Positions 1 through 8,142 of a stretch of DNA of 64,000 nucleotides are shown one piece after another (within the stretch, counting starts at the first letter, position 1; every line of letters begins with the position of its first letter). The stretch comes from Rhodopirellula baltica SH 1. Lineage in GTDB: Bacteria; Planctomycetota; Planctomycetia; Pirellulales; Pirellulaceae. The stretch is taken from NCBI RefSeq assembly GCF_000196115.1, contig NC_005027.1, forward strand, positions 6,382,001-6,446,000, read 5' to 3'. The notes beneath the pieces are model-generated. The model was not told where the DNA came from, searched no databases, and worked only from the letters and a program-made list of their open reading frames with translations. The position numbers and the translations under genes were made by a program.

Positions 1-455
1 AAATTCCAAAGATTGGTAGTGCGATTCAAACGATCACGTTGGCCCGGTTTGCTTGGACGTTGTCGCTCTCGTTGGATGCGGGGATCAATCCGATTGATTC
101 GACGAGATTGTCGTTGGATGCGACTGACAGTTCGTATTATCGAAGCGGAGCGAAACCAGCCGAAGAGGCAATCCGCGGCGGGGCAACTTTGAGCGAGGCG
201 CTAAATGAAACTCATTTGTTCCCCGAAGAATTCATCACCCAAATCGAAATCGCGGAGTTATCGGGAACGGACGCTGAGTCCATCGACCGATTGGCTCGGG
301 ACTACGACGAACGAGCCAAAGGGGCCATGCAAACCATCGCGGGAGTGGCGTCTGCTGTGATTTGGATGGGGGTCTCGATGTTCTTGATCTTCATGATTTT
401 TCGCATCTTCGGGAACATCATGGGCTTCTATCAGCAGGGTTTCGAGCCGATTTAG
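1..455 (+). CDS. Type II secretion / type IV pilus inner-membrane protein, GspF/PilC family (5' truncated)
   Basis: Only the C-terminal part is in the window. The reading frame is open from base 3 and reads IPKIGSAIQTITLARFAWTL, the usual entry to the second T2SF domain (a 'K-x-x-x-ARF-x-x-TL-x-x-L-x-x-AG' pattern), followed by the 'GG-x-x-L-x-x-AL' and 'GE/GT' segments. A strong hydrophobic helix near the end (IWMGVSMFLIFMIFRIFGNIMGF) is the final membrane segment of the family. GspF/PilC proteins sit in the inner membrane and couple the cytoplasmic ATPase to pseudopilus or pilus assembly. The first ATG/TTG inside the fragment is not the true start. The remaining secretion genes would lie to the left of the window. 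Confidence 0.85.
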   Translation, partial: IPKIGSAIQTITLARFAWTLSLSLDAGINPIDSTRLSLDATDSSYYRSGAKPAEEAIRGGATLSEALNETHLFPEEFITQIEIAELSGTDAESIDRLARDYDERAKGAMQTIAGVASAVIWMGVSMFLIFMIFRIFGNIMGFYQQGFEPI

Positions 456-500
456 CGGGAGGCGTCTTCGCAACGCTAGCCACTCGTTTATAGTCGTGAG

Positions 501-1190
501 TTGTTTCGCGAATCAGACAACACGATTGCTCCATCAAACCAGGATTTAAACAAGCCCGTGGTCGACAAAGAACAACCAGCCGAACGAACGCCCTTTTTTG
601 TCGACAAGAACGCGCCTCACAACGAAGTCGACTTCGCTCGAATCGAATCGGCCGTGCGTGAGATTTTGGAAGCCGTCGGTGAGGATCCCGATCGCGATGG
701 GTTGTTGGAAACACCAGAACGTGTCGCGCGGATGTACGCCGAAATGTTCGCGGGTTTGAAATCCGATCCCGGCCGTCACCTCGCGAAAGTGTTTGCGGAG
801 GACTACGACGAAATTGTGTTGGTGCGAGACATCAGTTTTTGCAGCATGTGCGAACATCACTTGCTACCGTTCACGGGCAAGGCCCACATCGCTTATTTGC
901 CGAGCGGCAAAGTCGTGGGCCTGAGCAAGTTGGCTCGCGTGGTCGAGGAAGTCGCTCGTCGTCCTCAGGTTCAAGAGCGATTGACCCACACGGTTGCCAA
1001 CTTGATCGAGGATCGATTGTCGGCGCGAGGTGTTGCCGTGGTGGTTGAGTCGACTCACAGTTGCATGACGATGCGAGGCATTCGCAAACCCGGCAGCTTG
1101 TGCCTGACCAGTGCCATGCGAGGTGCTTTCAAGACGGATCCGAAGTCACGCGCCGAAGTCTTGGGGTTGATCAACCGCGCGGCGTCGTAG
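501..1190 (+). CDS. folE: GTP cyclohydrolase I
   Basis: Converts GTP to 7,8-dihydroneopterin triphosphate, the first step towards folate and other pterins, in the cytoplasm. Hallmarks are present: the zinc ligand and catalytic region around '[20 protein letters not shown]', the '[26 protein letters not shown]' block and the late '[12 protein letters not shown]' zinc motif. The core is full length. Two starts are possible: TTG at 501 (229 aa) or GTG at 558 (210 aa, [11 protein letters not shown]). The first 19 residues are low in conservation-like character, so 558 is credible, and an AGGA lies 13 bases before it. The stop codon TAG sits in the sequence GCGTCGTAGG, which resembles the start of the repeats just downstream. 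Confidence 0.95.
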   Translation: MFRESDNTIAPSNQDLNKPVVDKEQPAERTPFFVDKNAPHNEVDFARIESAVREILEAVGEDPDRDGLLETPERVARMYAEMFAGLKSDPGRHLAKVFAEDYDEIVLVRDISFCSMCEHHLLPFTGKAHIAYLPSGKVVGLSKLARVVEEVARRPQVQERLTHTVANLIEDRLSARGVAVVVESTHSCMTMRGIRKPGSLCLTSAMRGAFKTDPKSRAEVLGLINRAAS

Positions 1191-1279
1191 GGGATTGGCC
1201 TGGATTCAGTGTGGTCCCTCGCTGACGCGTCGGGTTGGGATTTCGTAACCGAATTCGCCAAGAATTCGTGCGGTGGGGC

Positions 1280-1508
1280 GGCCTTGCTAACGCGGCGGGT
1301 TGTGACGGGGGCGTCGTAGGCCAGGTCGTACCTGGCGGGGTGATTGGACGGACCGCGTTGGGTCTTGCGGGTGTGGTTGGACGCCTCGCTTTGTTCCAAA
1401 GCATCGGTTGGGGTGCCAGGTGAAACCTGGCCTACGGGTGTGGCTGGATTCGCGAGAATTCAGATGTGTCGACGTGGTGAGATCCGAATTCTGGCGAATC
1501 CGGCTACG
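1280..1508. repeat. Composite intergenic repeat, copy 1 (about 229 bp)
   Basis: This stretch is nearly identical to 1641-1869. It has three modules in order: (A) CCTTGCTAACGCGGCGGGTT; (B) two palindromic 'GTAGGCCAGGT...ACCTGGC' type pieces around 1317-1340 and 1410-1435; (C) a hairpin whose arms are GGATTCGC-GAATTC and GAATTC-GGCGAATCC, ending in CGGCTACG. Modules A to C also occur at 4193-4318 and 17191-17345. No reading frame in it looks like a gene. The whole gap between folE and the symporter is made of this material. Confidence 0.85.
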
Positions 1509-1640
1509 GTTGGTGCGGGGATTTTGCCACGGAGGTCACAGAGAGCACGGAGGTTGTGTTGCGGGTGTGATGGATGTGGCTTGAGTTTGTGCGGTTCTCT
1601 GTGAACTCGGTGTTCTCTGTGGCAGGATAAGATTGCGGGT
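1509..1640. repeat. Spacer with a second repeat-like inverted motif
   Basis: Between the two 229-bp copies lies a distinct segment. Its ends are an inverted pair built from 'GCCACGGAGGTCACAGAGAG' (1525-1544) and 'TCTCTGTG-x-TCGGTGTTCTCTGTGGC' (about 1597-1624). It looks like an independent interspersed repeat placed inside the composite array. I see no coding potential. Confidence 0.5.
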
Positions 1641-1869
1641 GGCCTTGCTAACGCGGCGGGTTGTGACGGGGGCGTTGTAGGCCAGGTTGTACCTGGCGGG
1701 GTGATTGGACGGACGTCGCTGGGTCTTGCGGGTGTGGTTGGACGCCTCGCTTTGTTCCAAAGCATCGGCTGGATGCCAGGTGATAACCTGGCCTACGGGT
1801 GTCGCTGGATTCGCCAGAATTCAGATGTGTTGACGTGGTGAAATCCGAATTCTGGCGAATTTGGCTACG
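1641..1869. repeat. Composite intergenic repeat, copy 2 (about 229 bp)
   Basis: Direct repeat of 1280-1508, same length and module order, with scattered substitutions only (for example GGCGAATTTGGCTACG instead of GGCGAATCCGGCTACG at the right end). The right end overlaps the 3' end of the symporter gene on the minus strand. The TAG stop of that gene (1865-1867) lies inside the repeat. Confidence 0.85.
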
Positions 1870-3799
1870 TTGTGGTGGCCTTGCCGTTTTGCGTCATCAG
1901 GGACACCACGACCAAGGTGACCAGCGCCAACGGGATCGTCACGATACCGGGTTGGCTGAACGGCACGGGGCTGCTCAATGGATCGATGCCGTAAACCTTT
2001 TCGAAGGTGTCTGCGGACAACAAAATCCATCCCAGCGAACTGAACATGCCGACGATGACGCTGGCGATGATGCCTTGAGCGGTCGTGCGTTTCCAAAACA
2101 ACAGCATGATCAGCGCGGGTAAGTTCGCACTGGCTGCGATGCTGAAGGCCCAACCCACCAAGTAGCTGACGTTCAGATTGCGGAACAGGATCCCCAGCAC
2201 GATCGCGATGGCTCCCACCACCACGGCGGCGAGCTTCGCGATTCGAACCTGGCTGTTTTCACTGAACTCCATCCCCATCACACCACTCAGCAAGTCGTGG
2301 GCGACGGCTCCACTGCTGGCCAGAATCAAGCCGCTGACCGTTCCCAGAACCGTCGTGAAAGCGATCGCGGAAATGATGGCAAACAGCAGCCCACTCATCC
2401 CGCGAGCCAGCAACGGCGCGGCCATGTTGCTGTTCGTGACGTCCAGCGTTCCGCTGGTCATCGCACCAAGGCCCAGGTACAGCGTCAGGACGTAGAAGAA
2501 CCCAATGCTGGTGATGCCAACGATCGTGCTCTTGCGAGCCGCAGCGGCGTCCTTGACCGTGTAGTAGCGAATCAAGATGTGCGGCAACGATGCGGTGCCG
2601 CAGAACAACGCCAGCATCAACGACAGGAAGTTGAACTTGCCCGTCCAGCTATCGCTGCGAATGCCAGCGAACCGTGGATGCTCGCCGGGCCGAAGGACTT
2701 GCGAACCACTGGTTGGCTTTTGATAGAAGACTTTGGTAGTCGAGCCATCTTCGTTCTTCAAGGTCTCGTTGCCCCACAGCACCACTGTGCTGCGATTGAG
2801 AACGTCGAAGAACTCGAGCGGACCGAGTGGTCCAGTTTCGGCTTGCCCGATGTACTCGTTCGGCAGCACCTTGATTCGACCGACTGGACGCAGGTGGCCT
2901 TCGCCAGGCTGGTCGCCTTTGGGGAGTCCACCGATCAAAGAGTCGCCGTTGGGCATCGTCGTGATCGACTGGGCTTCCGCAACGATCATCGTCCCGTTTT
3001 CTTGGATGTCAGCGCGGTACACGTCGTAGCCGTCGCCGTCCTCGCGAGTGAACTGAAGGTATTGATCATTGTCGGCCCAATTCGATGTCTCGACCAGTTC
3101 ACGGTTCATGGCCTCCGCGATGGCTTGGCGATCAAACTCGCCGATCGAGAGGCTGCGAGATGGAAAGGACTCGTTATCGACTTTGAATCCTTGTTGCAGC
3201 ACCATCACGACCAAGATCGCACTGAAGACAACCAGCAACGATCCTTTGAGGAACTGGACCCAAGTGGTCGAGACCATGCCGGCGGTGACCACGATCGTGA
3301 TCACGACGGCGCCGACCAGCAGCACGCCGACCCAGTGTGGGAAACCCAGCAAGGGTTGAATCAGAACCCCGGCGCCGACCATTTGCGGGATCAGATAAAA
3401 CACGCTGACGATCAGTGTGCTGATCCCCGCTGCGGCCTTGATCCCTCTGGAATCGAACTTGGCGTCGAGTGCATCGGCGAAGGTGAATTTGCCGAGTCGT
3501 TTCATCGGTTCGGCGATCACGAACAAGGCCACGATCCAGCCCGCCAAGTAACCAATCGAATACAGGAAACCGTCGTAGCCGTAGGCGGCGATCATCCCGC
3601 AAATGCCCAGGAACGATGCCGCGGACAGGTAGTCTCCCGCGAACGCGATCCCGTTGATGAACCAAGGGATTTGGCCATGGGCGGCGAAGTAGCCCGCCGA
3701 CGATTTGGCTTTGCCACCCAGATAAAAACTCAGGCCGATCGTGAAGCCGACGAAGGCGAAGAAGACGACGACGGCCGTCATGGAAGGTTCGTAAATCAT
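1865..3799 (-). CDS. Sodium/solute symporter, ActP-like (SSS family)
   Basis: A 644-aa multi-pass membrane protein of the sodium:solute symporter family. The N-terminus carries the typical first helices and 'GGKAKSSAGYFAAHGQIPW', then 'GDYLSAASFLGICGMIAAYGYDGFLYS', which matches the sodium-binding region of acetate/pyruvate-type permeases. A long hydrophilic insert (roughly residues 205-385) separates the helix sets, as in the longer ActP-like branch. It overlaps the upstream DUF485 gene by four bases (ATGA, 3796-3799), so translation is probably coupled. The substrate cannot be told from sequence; acetate or a short carboxylate is the family expectation. The last codons and the stop come from an intergenic repeat. 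Confidence 0.88.
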   Translation of the reverse strand: MIYEPSMTAVVVFFAFVGFTIGLSFYLGGKAKSSAGYFAAHGQIPWFINGIAFAGDYLSAASFLGICGMIAAYGYDGFLYSIGYLAGWIVALFVIAEPMKRLGKFTFADALDAKFDSRGIKAAAGISTLIVSVFYLIPQMVGAGVLIQPLLGFPHWVGVLLVGAVVITIVVTAGMVSTTWVQFLKGSLLVVFSAILVVMVLQQGFKVDNESFPSRSLSIGEFDRQAIAEAMNRELVETSNWADNDQYLQFTREDGDGYDVYRADIQENGTMIVAEAQSITTMPNGDSLIGGLPKGDQPGEGHLRPVGRIKVLPNEYIGQAETGPLGPLEFFDVLNRSTVVLWGNETLKNEDGSTTKVFYQKPTSGSQVLRPGEHPRFAGIRSDSWTGKFNFLSLMLALFCGTASLPHILIRYYTVKDAAAARKSTIVGITSIGFFYVLTLYLGLGAMTSGTLDVTNSNMAAPLLARGMSGLLFAIISAIAFTTVLGTVSGLILASSGAVAHDLLSGVMGMEFSENSQVRIAKLAAVVVGAIAIVLGILFRNLNVSYLVGWAFSIAASANLPALIMLLFWKRTTAQGIIASVIVGMFSSLGWILLSADTFEKVYGIDPLSSPVPFSQPGIVTIPLALVTLVVVSLMTQNGKATTT

Positions 3800-4101
3800 T
3801 CCGATGCCTCCGACGCTTGAGGCTCATCCGGGGTCTTCATTCCGTAGATCAGTGCCATGCCAATTGCGACCAAAATCAGCGCGAATCCGTAGACGATCGC
3901 CAAGTTCAAACCCGCGAAAACGATGGTGTCCATCGTCTCGGCTCGAAAGGCGTTCAGCAGCACAAACCCGCCGTAGAGCAACAGGTAGATGACGAACAAA
4001 ACCAGGCCCAACCGGGAGGCTTTGACGGTGGCGGGAGTTGGCGTGGGTGCGTCGGAGGTGACCGATGCATCAGGTTCGGGGGCGGGATCGGAGGCGGACA
4101 A
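3796..4101 (-). CDS. DUF485 small membrane protein, partner of the symporter
   Basis: A 101-aa protein with a Pro/Ala/Thr-rich N-terminal tail and two hydrophobic helices (LGLVLFVIYLLLYGGFVLL and LNLAIVYGFALILVAIGMALIYG). This is the pattern of DUF485/YjcH proteins, which are found with ActP-type permeases. The ATG of the symporter overlaps its TGA. The pair is transcribed on the minus strand. Function as an accessory subunit is inferred from family context. Confidence 0.82.
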   Translation of the reverse strand: MSASDPAPEPDASVTSDAPTPTPATVKASRLGLVLFVIYLLLYGGFVLLNAFRAETMDTIVFAGLNLAIVYGFALILVAIGMALIYGMKTPDEPQASEASE

Positions 4102-4192
4102 GGCGGGGACTTTTGCTACGAGGGGACGAGACGGCGATCATCGAACGACGCAGTCTATCCGAATCGATGAGGGTGTTGTGGTTGGAGGCGTT

Positions 4193-4318
4193 GTAGCCGG
4201 ATTCGCCAAGAATTCGGAGGGTTGAGTTGGTGAGGTCCGAATTCTGGCGAATCCGGCTACGGCTGGGGTGGCCTTGCTAACGCGGCGGGTTATTACGAAC
4301 GAATCCGGCTACGCGATG
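4193..4318. repeat. Interspersed hairpin repeat, copy 3
   Basis: Left arm 4193-4218 and right arm 4236-4260 are inverted copies (25 pairs with one bulged base), with the right arm reading TCCGAATTCTGGCGAATC followed by CGGCTAC. Downstream is a copy of module A (CCTTGCTAACGCGGCGGGTT, about 4272-4291) and a further CGAATCCGGCTACG at 4302-4315. The TAG stop of the MBL-fold gene falls inside this last piece. Confidence 0.85.
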
Positions 4319-5160
4319 GATGGCATTGGCAGACGCAATCCGTCGTAGGCCAAGTGGACGTGATCGGGCAGCGAGGCTTCCACCGGGCCGTGATCGATGT
4401 CGTGGCCAAGATGAGTCAAGAAGGCTTGGCGTGGTTTCAGCTCTTCGATCACTTCGAGGGCTTCGTCGATGTTGAAGTGAGTTGGGTGCGGCGTGAATCG
4501 CAATGCATCCAAGACGAGCGTGTCGAGACCTCGCAGCCGATCCATGGACGTCTCGGAGATGTGATTGGTGTCCGTGCAATAGGCGAAGTCGCCCATGCGG
4601 AAACCCAGCACCTCGAAGTGCGGTCCGTGCTTCAGTGGAACGGGGGTGACGCGAACGCCGAGAACCTCAAACGGATCATCGTTGTTGATCGAGAGGATTT
4701 CGAGTTGCGGCCGTGATCCCGCGTGGGTTTGTTCACGCTGTGAAAACGCGTAGTCGTAGGACGTTCGAATTCGAGCTTCGACGTCCGCACGGCAGTACAG
4801 CGGAACGGGACGACCGAGCCGAAACGGAAACAACCGCAAGTCATCCAGCCCGTAAATGTGATCGGCGTGTTCGTGCGTGAACAGCACCGCGTGCACGAGC
4901 TTGACCTTTTCGCGAAGCAACTGCGTTCGCAAATCGGGCGGTGTGTCGATCAGCAGATTGCCCTCGGGCAAGCGGATCAGGATCGAGCAACGGGTTCGGT
5001 TGTTGTGCGGGTCGGTGCTTTGGCAAACATCACACTCGCATCCTATGGCGGGAACACCGACGCTGGTCCCGGTTCCCAAAAAGATCACCTCGGGAGTCGG
5101 GGCCGGGGAAGTTGGATTGGTCGCGGACGAGTCGGCTGGAGCAGGATCGGATGCGGTCAT
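4309..5160 (-). CDS. MBL-fold metallo-hydrolase, PhnP-like phosphodiesterase
   Basis: A 283-aa metallo-beta-lactamase-fold protein. It has 'GTGTSVGVPAIGCECDVCQS' near residues 28-48, with the paired cysteines typical of PhnP-type cyclic phosphodiesterases. The metal-binding 'THEHADHIYGLDD' (HxHxDH) is at about residue 95-107, with later histidine ligands in 'FLTHLGHDIDHG'. PhnP relatives cleave cyclic ribose phosphates, but no other C-P lyase genes are nearby, so the substrate here is open. Stands alone on the minus strand. The stop codon lies in an interspersed repeat. Confidence 0.85.
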   Translation of the reverse strand: MTASDPAPADSSATNPTSPAPTPEVIFLGTGTSVGVPAIGCECDVCQSTDPHNNRTRCSILIRLPEGNLLIDTPPDLRTQLLREKVKLVHAVLFTHEHADHIYGLDDLRLFPFRLGRPVPLYCRADVEARIRTSYDYAFSQREQTHAGSRPQLEILSINNDDPFEVLGVRVTPVPLKHGPHFEVLGFRMGDFAYCTDTNHISETSMDRLRGLDTLVLDALRFTPHPTHFNIDEALEVIEELKPRQAFLTHLGHDIDHGPVEASLPDHVHLAYDGLRLPMPSIA

Positions 5161-5325
5161 GCCGCGATGTTATCGCGGGTGAGCAGCCTCGTGCAGGTGA
5201 GGTGTTGAGCGGAGAACCGTTGAACGTTTGCCGGGGTGTGCAGGGGCGTCGTTGCAGCAGCGGGAGGCAACAATCGCGAAGCGAGGGCCGTTGTGAAGTG
5301 AGACGAGTGTTTCAGTTGCGGCGGC

Positions 5326-5367
5326 ATAAAAAACGGACCGACCCAGGTTTCCCCGGGACGATCCGTT
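5326..5367 (-). terminator. Rho-independent terminator of recA
   Basis: On the minus strand, 44 bases after the recA stop, AACGGATCG...CGGTCCGTT forms a stem of nine pairs (one G-T), extended by further CCC/GGG pairing around a GGAAAC loop, followed by TTTTTTAT. This is a classic intrinsic terminator. Confidence 0.85.
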
Positions 5368-5410
5368 CGATTCGCGGTCAGCTGACTTCACGACCAACCC
5401 GATGCGCGGG

Positions 5411-6538
5411 TCAGCTGTTGGCGACGGCTTCTCCGTCTTCGACTGCTTCTTCACTCTCGTCGGCGTCCACTTCAAGCGGCGCGACAAAGCCGCCGGCTGC
5501 CAAGACCTTTTGCTTGATCTCATCGGAGACGTCGGGGTTCTCGATCAAGAAGTTGCGAGCCTTCTCTTTGCCTTGTCCCAGATAAGTGTCGCCGTACTTG
5601 AACCAGGAACCGCTGCGGTTGACGACCTTGTTCTCGGTTCCCAGATCCAGCAAATCTCCTTCGAAACTGATGCCATTGGAGTGCATCATGTCAAATTCAG
5701 CGATGCGGAACGGAGGTGCGACCTTGTTCTTGACGATCTTGGCTTTGACGCGTTGACCGACTTGCTCTTCGCCGTCCTTCAGGCTGCCAATCCGACGAAC
5801 ATCGATTCGGCACGAGCAATAGAATTTGAGGGCACGACCGCCGGGTGTGGTTTCGGGACTGCCGAACATCACGCCGACCTTTTCGCGGATCTGGTTGATG
5901 AAGACGACGGCCGATTTGCTTTTGGCGATCGCACCGGTCAGCTTCCGCATCGACTGGCTCATCAAACGAGCTTGCAGGCCCACGTGGCTGTCGCCAATCT
6001 CGCCTTCGAGTTCCGCCTTGGGCACCAAGGCCGCGACGGAGTCGATGATGATGACGTCGACAGCGTTGGATTTGACTAGCATCTCGCAGATCTGCATCGC
6101 CTCTTCACCGCTGCTGGGTTGGCTGACCAGCAGGCTGTCCAGTTCAACGCCCAGCTTCTTGGCCCAACTGGGGTCAAAGGCATGCTCGGCATCGATGATT
6201 GCCGCGATCCCGCCAGACTTTTGAGCTTCGGCACCGATGTGCAGAGCCAACGTCGTCTTACCGGAAGATTCCGGTCCGAAGACTTCGATGATTCGGCCTC
6301 GCGGGATGCCCTTTCCACCCAGAGCCATGTCGAGGCTGAGGCTGCCTGTGGAGATACAATCGATGGTCAGCTTTTGGGATGCTCCCAGCGGCATGATCGC
6401 ACCGTCGCCAAACGATTTTTCGATCTGTTGAAGCGTCGTCTTCAGACCGGGTTCTTTTTCCAGAATGGTCTTCATCCCTGGATCCAGCTTGACGCCCTTG
6501 GATGCTGCGGGCGTTGCCATGCGTGGTTTCTTTACCAT
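5411..6538 (-). CDS. recA: Recombinase RecA
   Basis: A 375-aa RecA. It polymerises on single-stranded DNA, drives strand exchange and acts as the co-protease in SOS induction. The Walker A motif GPESSGKT is at residues 88-95; '[20 protein letters not shown]', '[17 protein letters not shown]' (Walker B) and the loop '[19 protein letters not shown]' are all intact. The C-terminal tail is acidic ([13 protein letters not shown]), as usual. The ATG at 6538 has AAAGGA about nine bases upstream. Monocistronic, with an intrinsic terminator and a palindromic putative operator 269-285 bases upstream of the start. Confidence 0.99.
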   Translation of the reverse strand: MVKKPRMATPAASKGVKLDPGMKTILEKEPGLKTTLQQIEKSFGDGAIMPLGASQKLTIDCISTGSLSLDMALGGKGIPRGRIIEVFGPESSGKTTLALHIGAEAQKSGGIAAIIDAEHAFDPSWAKKLGVELDSLLVSQPSSGEEAMQICEMLVKSNAVDVIIIDSVAALVPKAELEGEIGDSHVGLQARLMSQSMRKLTGAIAKSKSAVVFINQIREKVGVMFGSPETTPGGRALKFYCSCRIDVRRIGSLKDGEEQVGQRVKAKIVKNKVAPPFRIAEFDMMHSNGISFEGDLLDLGTENKVVNRSGSWFKYGDTYLGQGKEKARNFLIENPDVSDEIKQKVLAAGGFVAPLEVDADESEEAVEDGEAVANS

Positions 6539-6939
6539 GTCCTGATTCCTTTATTCCCTGAACAAACTTTTCTTGTTTCCAATTCAAACCCAACCGATGT
6601 CCAAACCAACGGTGGTCAGACATGGCGATCCCTGCGAAGTCGCAAGGTCGATCCTATCGAGGAAGGTGCCCGAGACAATGAAAGCCCGACAGCTTTTCCA
6701 CCGAAGTGAGTTCGGCCAGTTGATGTGACGACCGGTCGACGGTTGGTTTACAGAGAAGACCGCGGTGAGCTGCCTCCTCTTCACACCCTTAGTATTCGTC
6801 AGGGGTGTGACACGTTTGGTCACGGGTGAGAGATGTCGTTGCCATCCAAGACAGACTCCCGGGAAGCCGGTGGCCGAGCCACGGATCAGATATGCGCCGC
6901 ACTGATCAGGAATGTTTCGTGAAAACGACCGCCGAATGG
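6539..6939. other. Long recA upstream region without a gene
   Basis: Four hundred bases between recA and the unknown gene upstream of it. I find no supportable coding sequence. It holds the palindrome at 6807-6823 and, near the recA start, an imperfect inverted pair GAACAAA...TTGTTTC at 6561-6580. The recA promoter must lie here; I could not assign -35/-10 boxes with confidence. Confidence 0.6.
6807..6823. promoter_or_regulatory. 17-bp palindrome, candidate damage-response operator (recA copy)
   Basis: GTGACACGTTTGGTCAC: perfect GTGAC/GTCAC arms with a 7-base centre. The identical 17-mer occurs at 25994-26010 beside the imuA/imuB locus. Shared presence near recA and a mutagenesis cassette suggests a common regulator such as LexA. 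This is inference; I did not recognise it as a published site. Confidence 0.6.
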
Positions 6940-7680
6940 CTAGGAAGCGAGCCGATTGGGAGTCTGGCCTTCGGTACGCCGAAACGGCTTTTCACGAAGC
7001 ACCACCCAGGTCGCGAACAAGATCAGGACACTGACAATTTGGATGGAGGCAATGATCGCCGGATGGGTGCTTCTCAGCTTGTCCATGGAGCTTCGCAAGA
7101 CTGCGGGTTCCCGTTTCTCCTGCAAAAGGATCTGATCCGAGAGGGACACTTGGGCAGGGATCCCCCCTGTCTGGTTGTTCGCACTGGGCCATTCCGCGAC
7201 GTTTTCCCATCCATTGGAAGTGCGACGCCAACCAACCGGCGGTACTGCCCGAGGGCCGCTGGAGATCAACGCTTCATCGGTTAGTCGATCTGGATCGACT
7301 GACTCATCCGGATTGGACGTCTTGCGTTCCAGCGTCGTCGCCACGGAGGCTGACAGGTGATTTGCAACCGGCAGAGTTGAGCTGGGATCTGGGTGGATGC
7401 CAATTTGGTCGCTGGGGTCAGCGTGCCGATGCACAACGTGGGGCTGCGAATCTGGCCGAGATGAGTTGGTCGACGCTTTCATGGAGCCAGACGCTCCACT
7501 AAGAACGTTCACTACACCCAACAAAATCGCGAGGACGCCCGTCCTTCGCAGTCGCTTCCAATAGAAAGACGCTTCGACCTGAGAGTTGTTTCCCAGGTGA
7601 TGAGCTGCGAGTTGCGAGAAGAATCGGCTGTTGCCGAGCGACGGAGTTCGTACAAGTGCCATGAGGCCACACGGTTGCAC
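6940..7680 (-). CDS. Unknown protein with N-terminal and C-terminal membrane segments
   Basis: A 246-aa product that I do not recognise. A hydrophobic stretch near residues 47-63 (TGVLAILLGVVNVLSGASG) could be a signal/anchor, and a second one near residues 211-228 (IIASIQIVSVLILFATWVV) is a clear transmembrane helix followed by a positively charged tail (REKPFRR). Between them is a Ser/Pro/Asp-rich linker and a short aromatic motif (PPVGWRRTSNGWENVAEWP). The ATG at 7662 is an equally possible start. It is on the same strand as recA but 400 bases away, so not clearly co-transcribed. Base composition and codon use look normal for the region. Confidence 0.55.
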   Translation of the reverse strand: MQPCGLMALVRTPSLGNSRFFSQLAAHHLGNNSQVEASFYWKRLRRTGVLAILLGVVNVLSGASGSMKASTNSSRPDSQPHVVHRHADPSDQIGIHPDPSSTLPVANHLSASVATTLERKTSNPDESVDPDRLTDEALISSGPRAVPPVGWRRTSNGWENVAEWPSANNQTGGIPAQVSLSDQILLQEKREPAVLRSSMDKLRSTHPAIIASIQIVSVLILFATWVVLREKPFRRTEGQTPNRLAS

Positions 7681-8142
7681 GTCCCGGACCGGAGCCGCCT
7701 CGCTGAGTTGGTTCGACGTTCAACGTCCTGTCAGTCAACGGCTTACGTCGAAGTGTCGGAGTTGATTCGTGACACATGGTTGATGCATGAATTCAACCAA
7801 TGATGTGTCTGAGCGACGTTTGATGTCTTGGCGAAACGTATCAAAATCGCGTCACTACAAACGGTGCGACCGACAAAGGTTTCCAACTGGGGCTAATCAT
7901 CCCGAATCCGCGCGTCTTCGGATGAGCCTGCGACGTGCTTCTGCGAAATCTTGGCGTAGGGTTCTATCAGCGAAGAAATGGTCGGGAAACAAGTGTCAGA
8001 CACTTTTTGCCAGCACGGCCGGTGGGGTGCTTTGCACAAGCGGTTCCTGGCACTTCTTTCTCGCTCACCGCTTAAGAATGAAGACCGCGTGAGGCACATC
8101 GCGTGGCGAACAATGCACAAAATAACAAACGAGCTGAAATCG
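7681..8142. other. Intergenic region, no gene seen
   Basis: About 460 bases between the divergent unknown gene and the HDOD gene. Short open frames on both strands lack a ribosome site or recognisable composition. No repeat, tRNA or hairpin stood out. Confidence 0.5.

Noticed and set aside
2297-3820. 507-codon plus-strand open frame opposite the symporter
   Set aside because: It is the reverse shadow of a clearly real membrane protein gene. The product is Asp/Arg/His/Gln-rich with no domain, as expected from the complementary strand of GC-rich codons.
5402-6079. 225-codon plus-strand frame opposite recA
   Set aside because: Complement of recA, with no independent evidence.
6561-6580. GAACAAA...TTGTTTC near the recA start, resembling a LexA-type inverted repeat
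   Set aside because: The symmetry is only partial and no second copy was seen at the imu locus, unlike the GTGAC palindrome. Not listed as an operator.
6584-6823. 79-codon minus-strand frame between the palindrome and recA
   Set aside because: Its start lies within the palindrome, it lacks a convincing ribosome site and the product has no ordered pattern. More likely leader or promoter DNA.
7769-7786. GTGACACATGGTTG, partial match to the operator
   Set aside because: Only the left half matches; the right arm GTCAC is missing.
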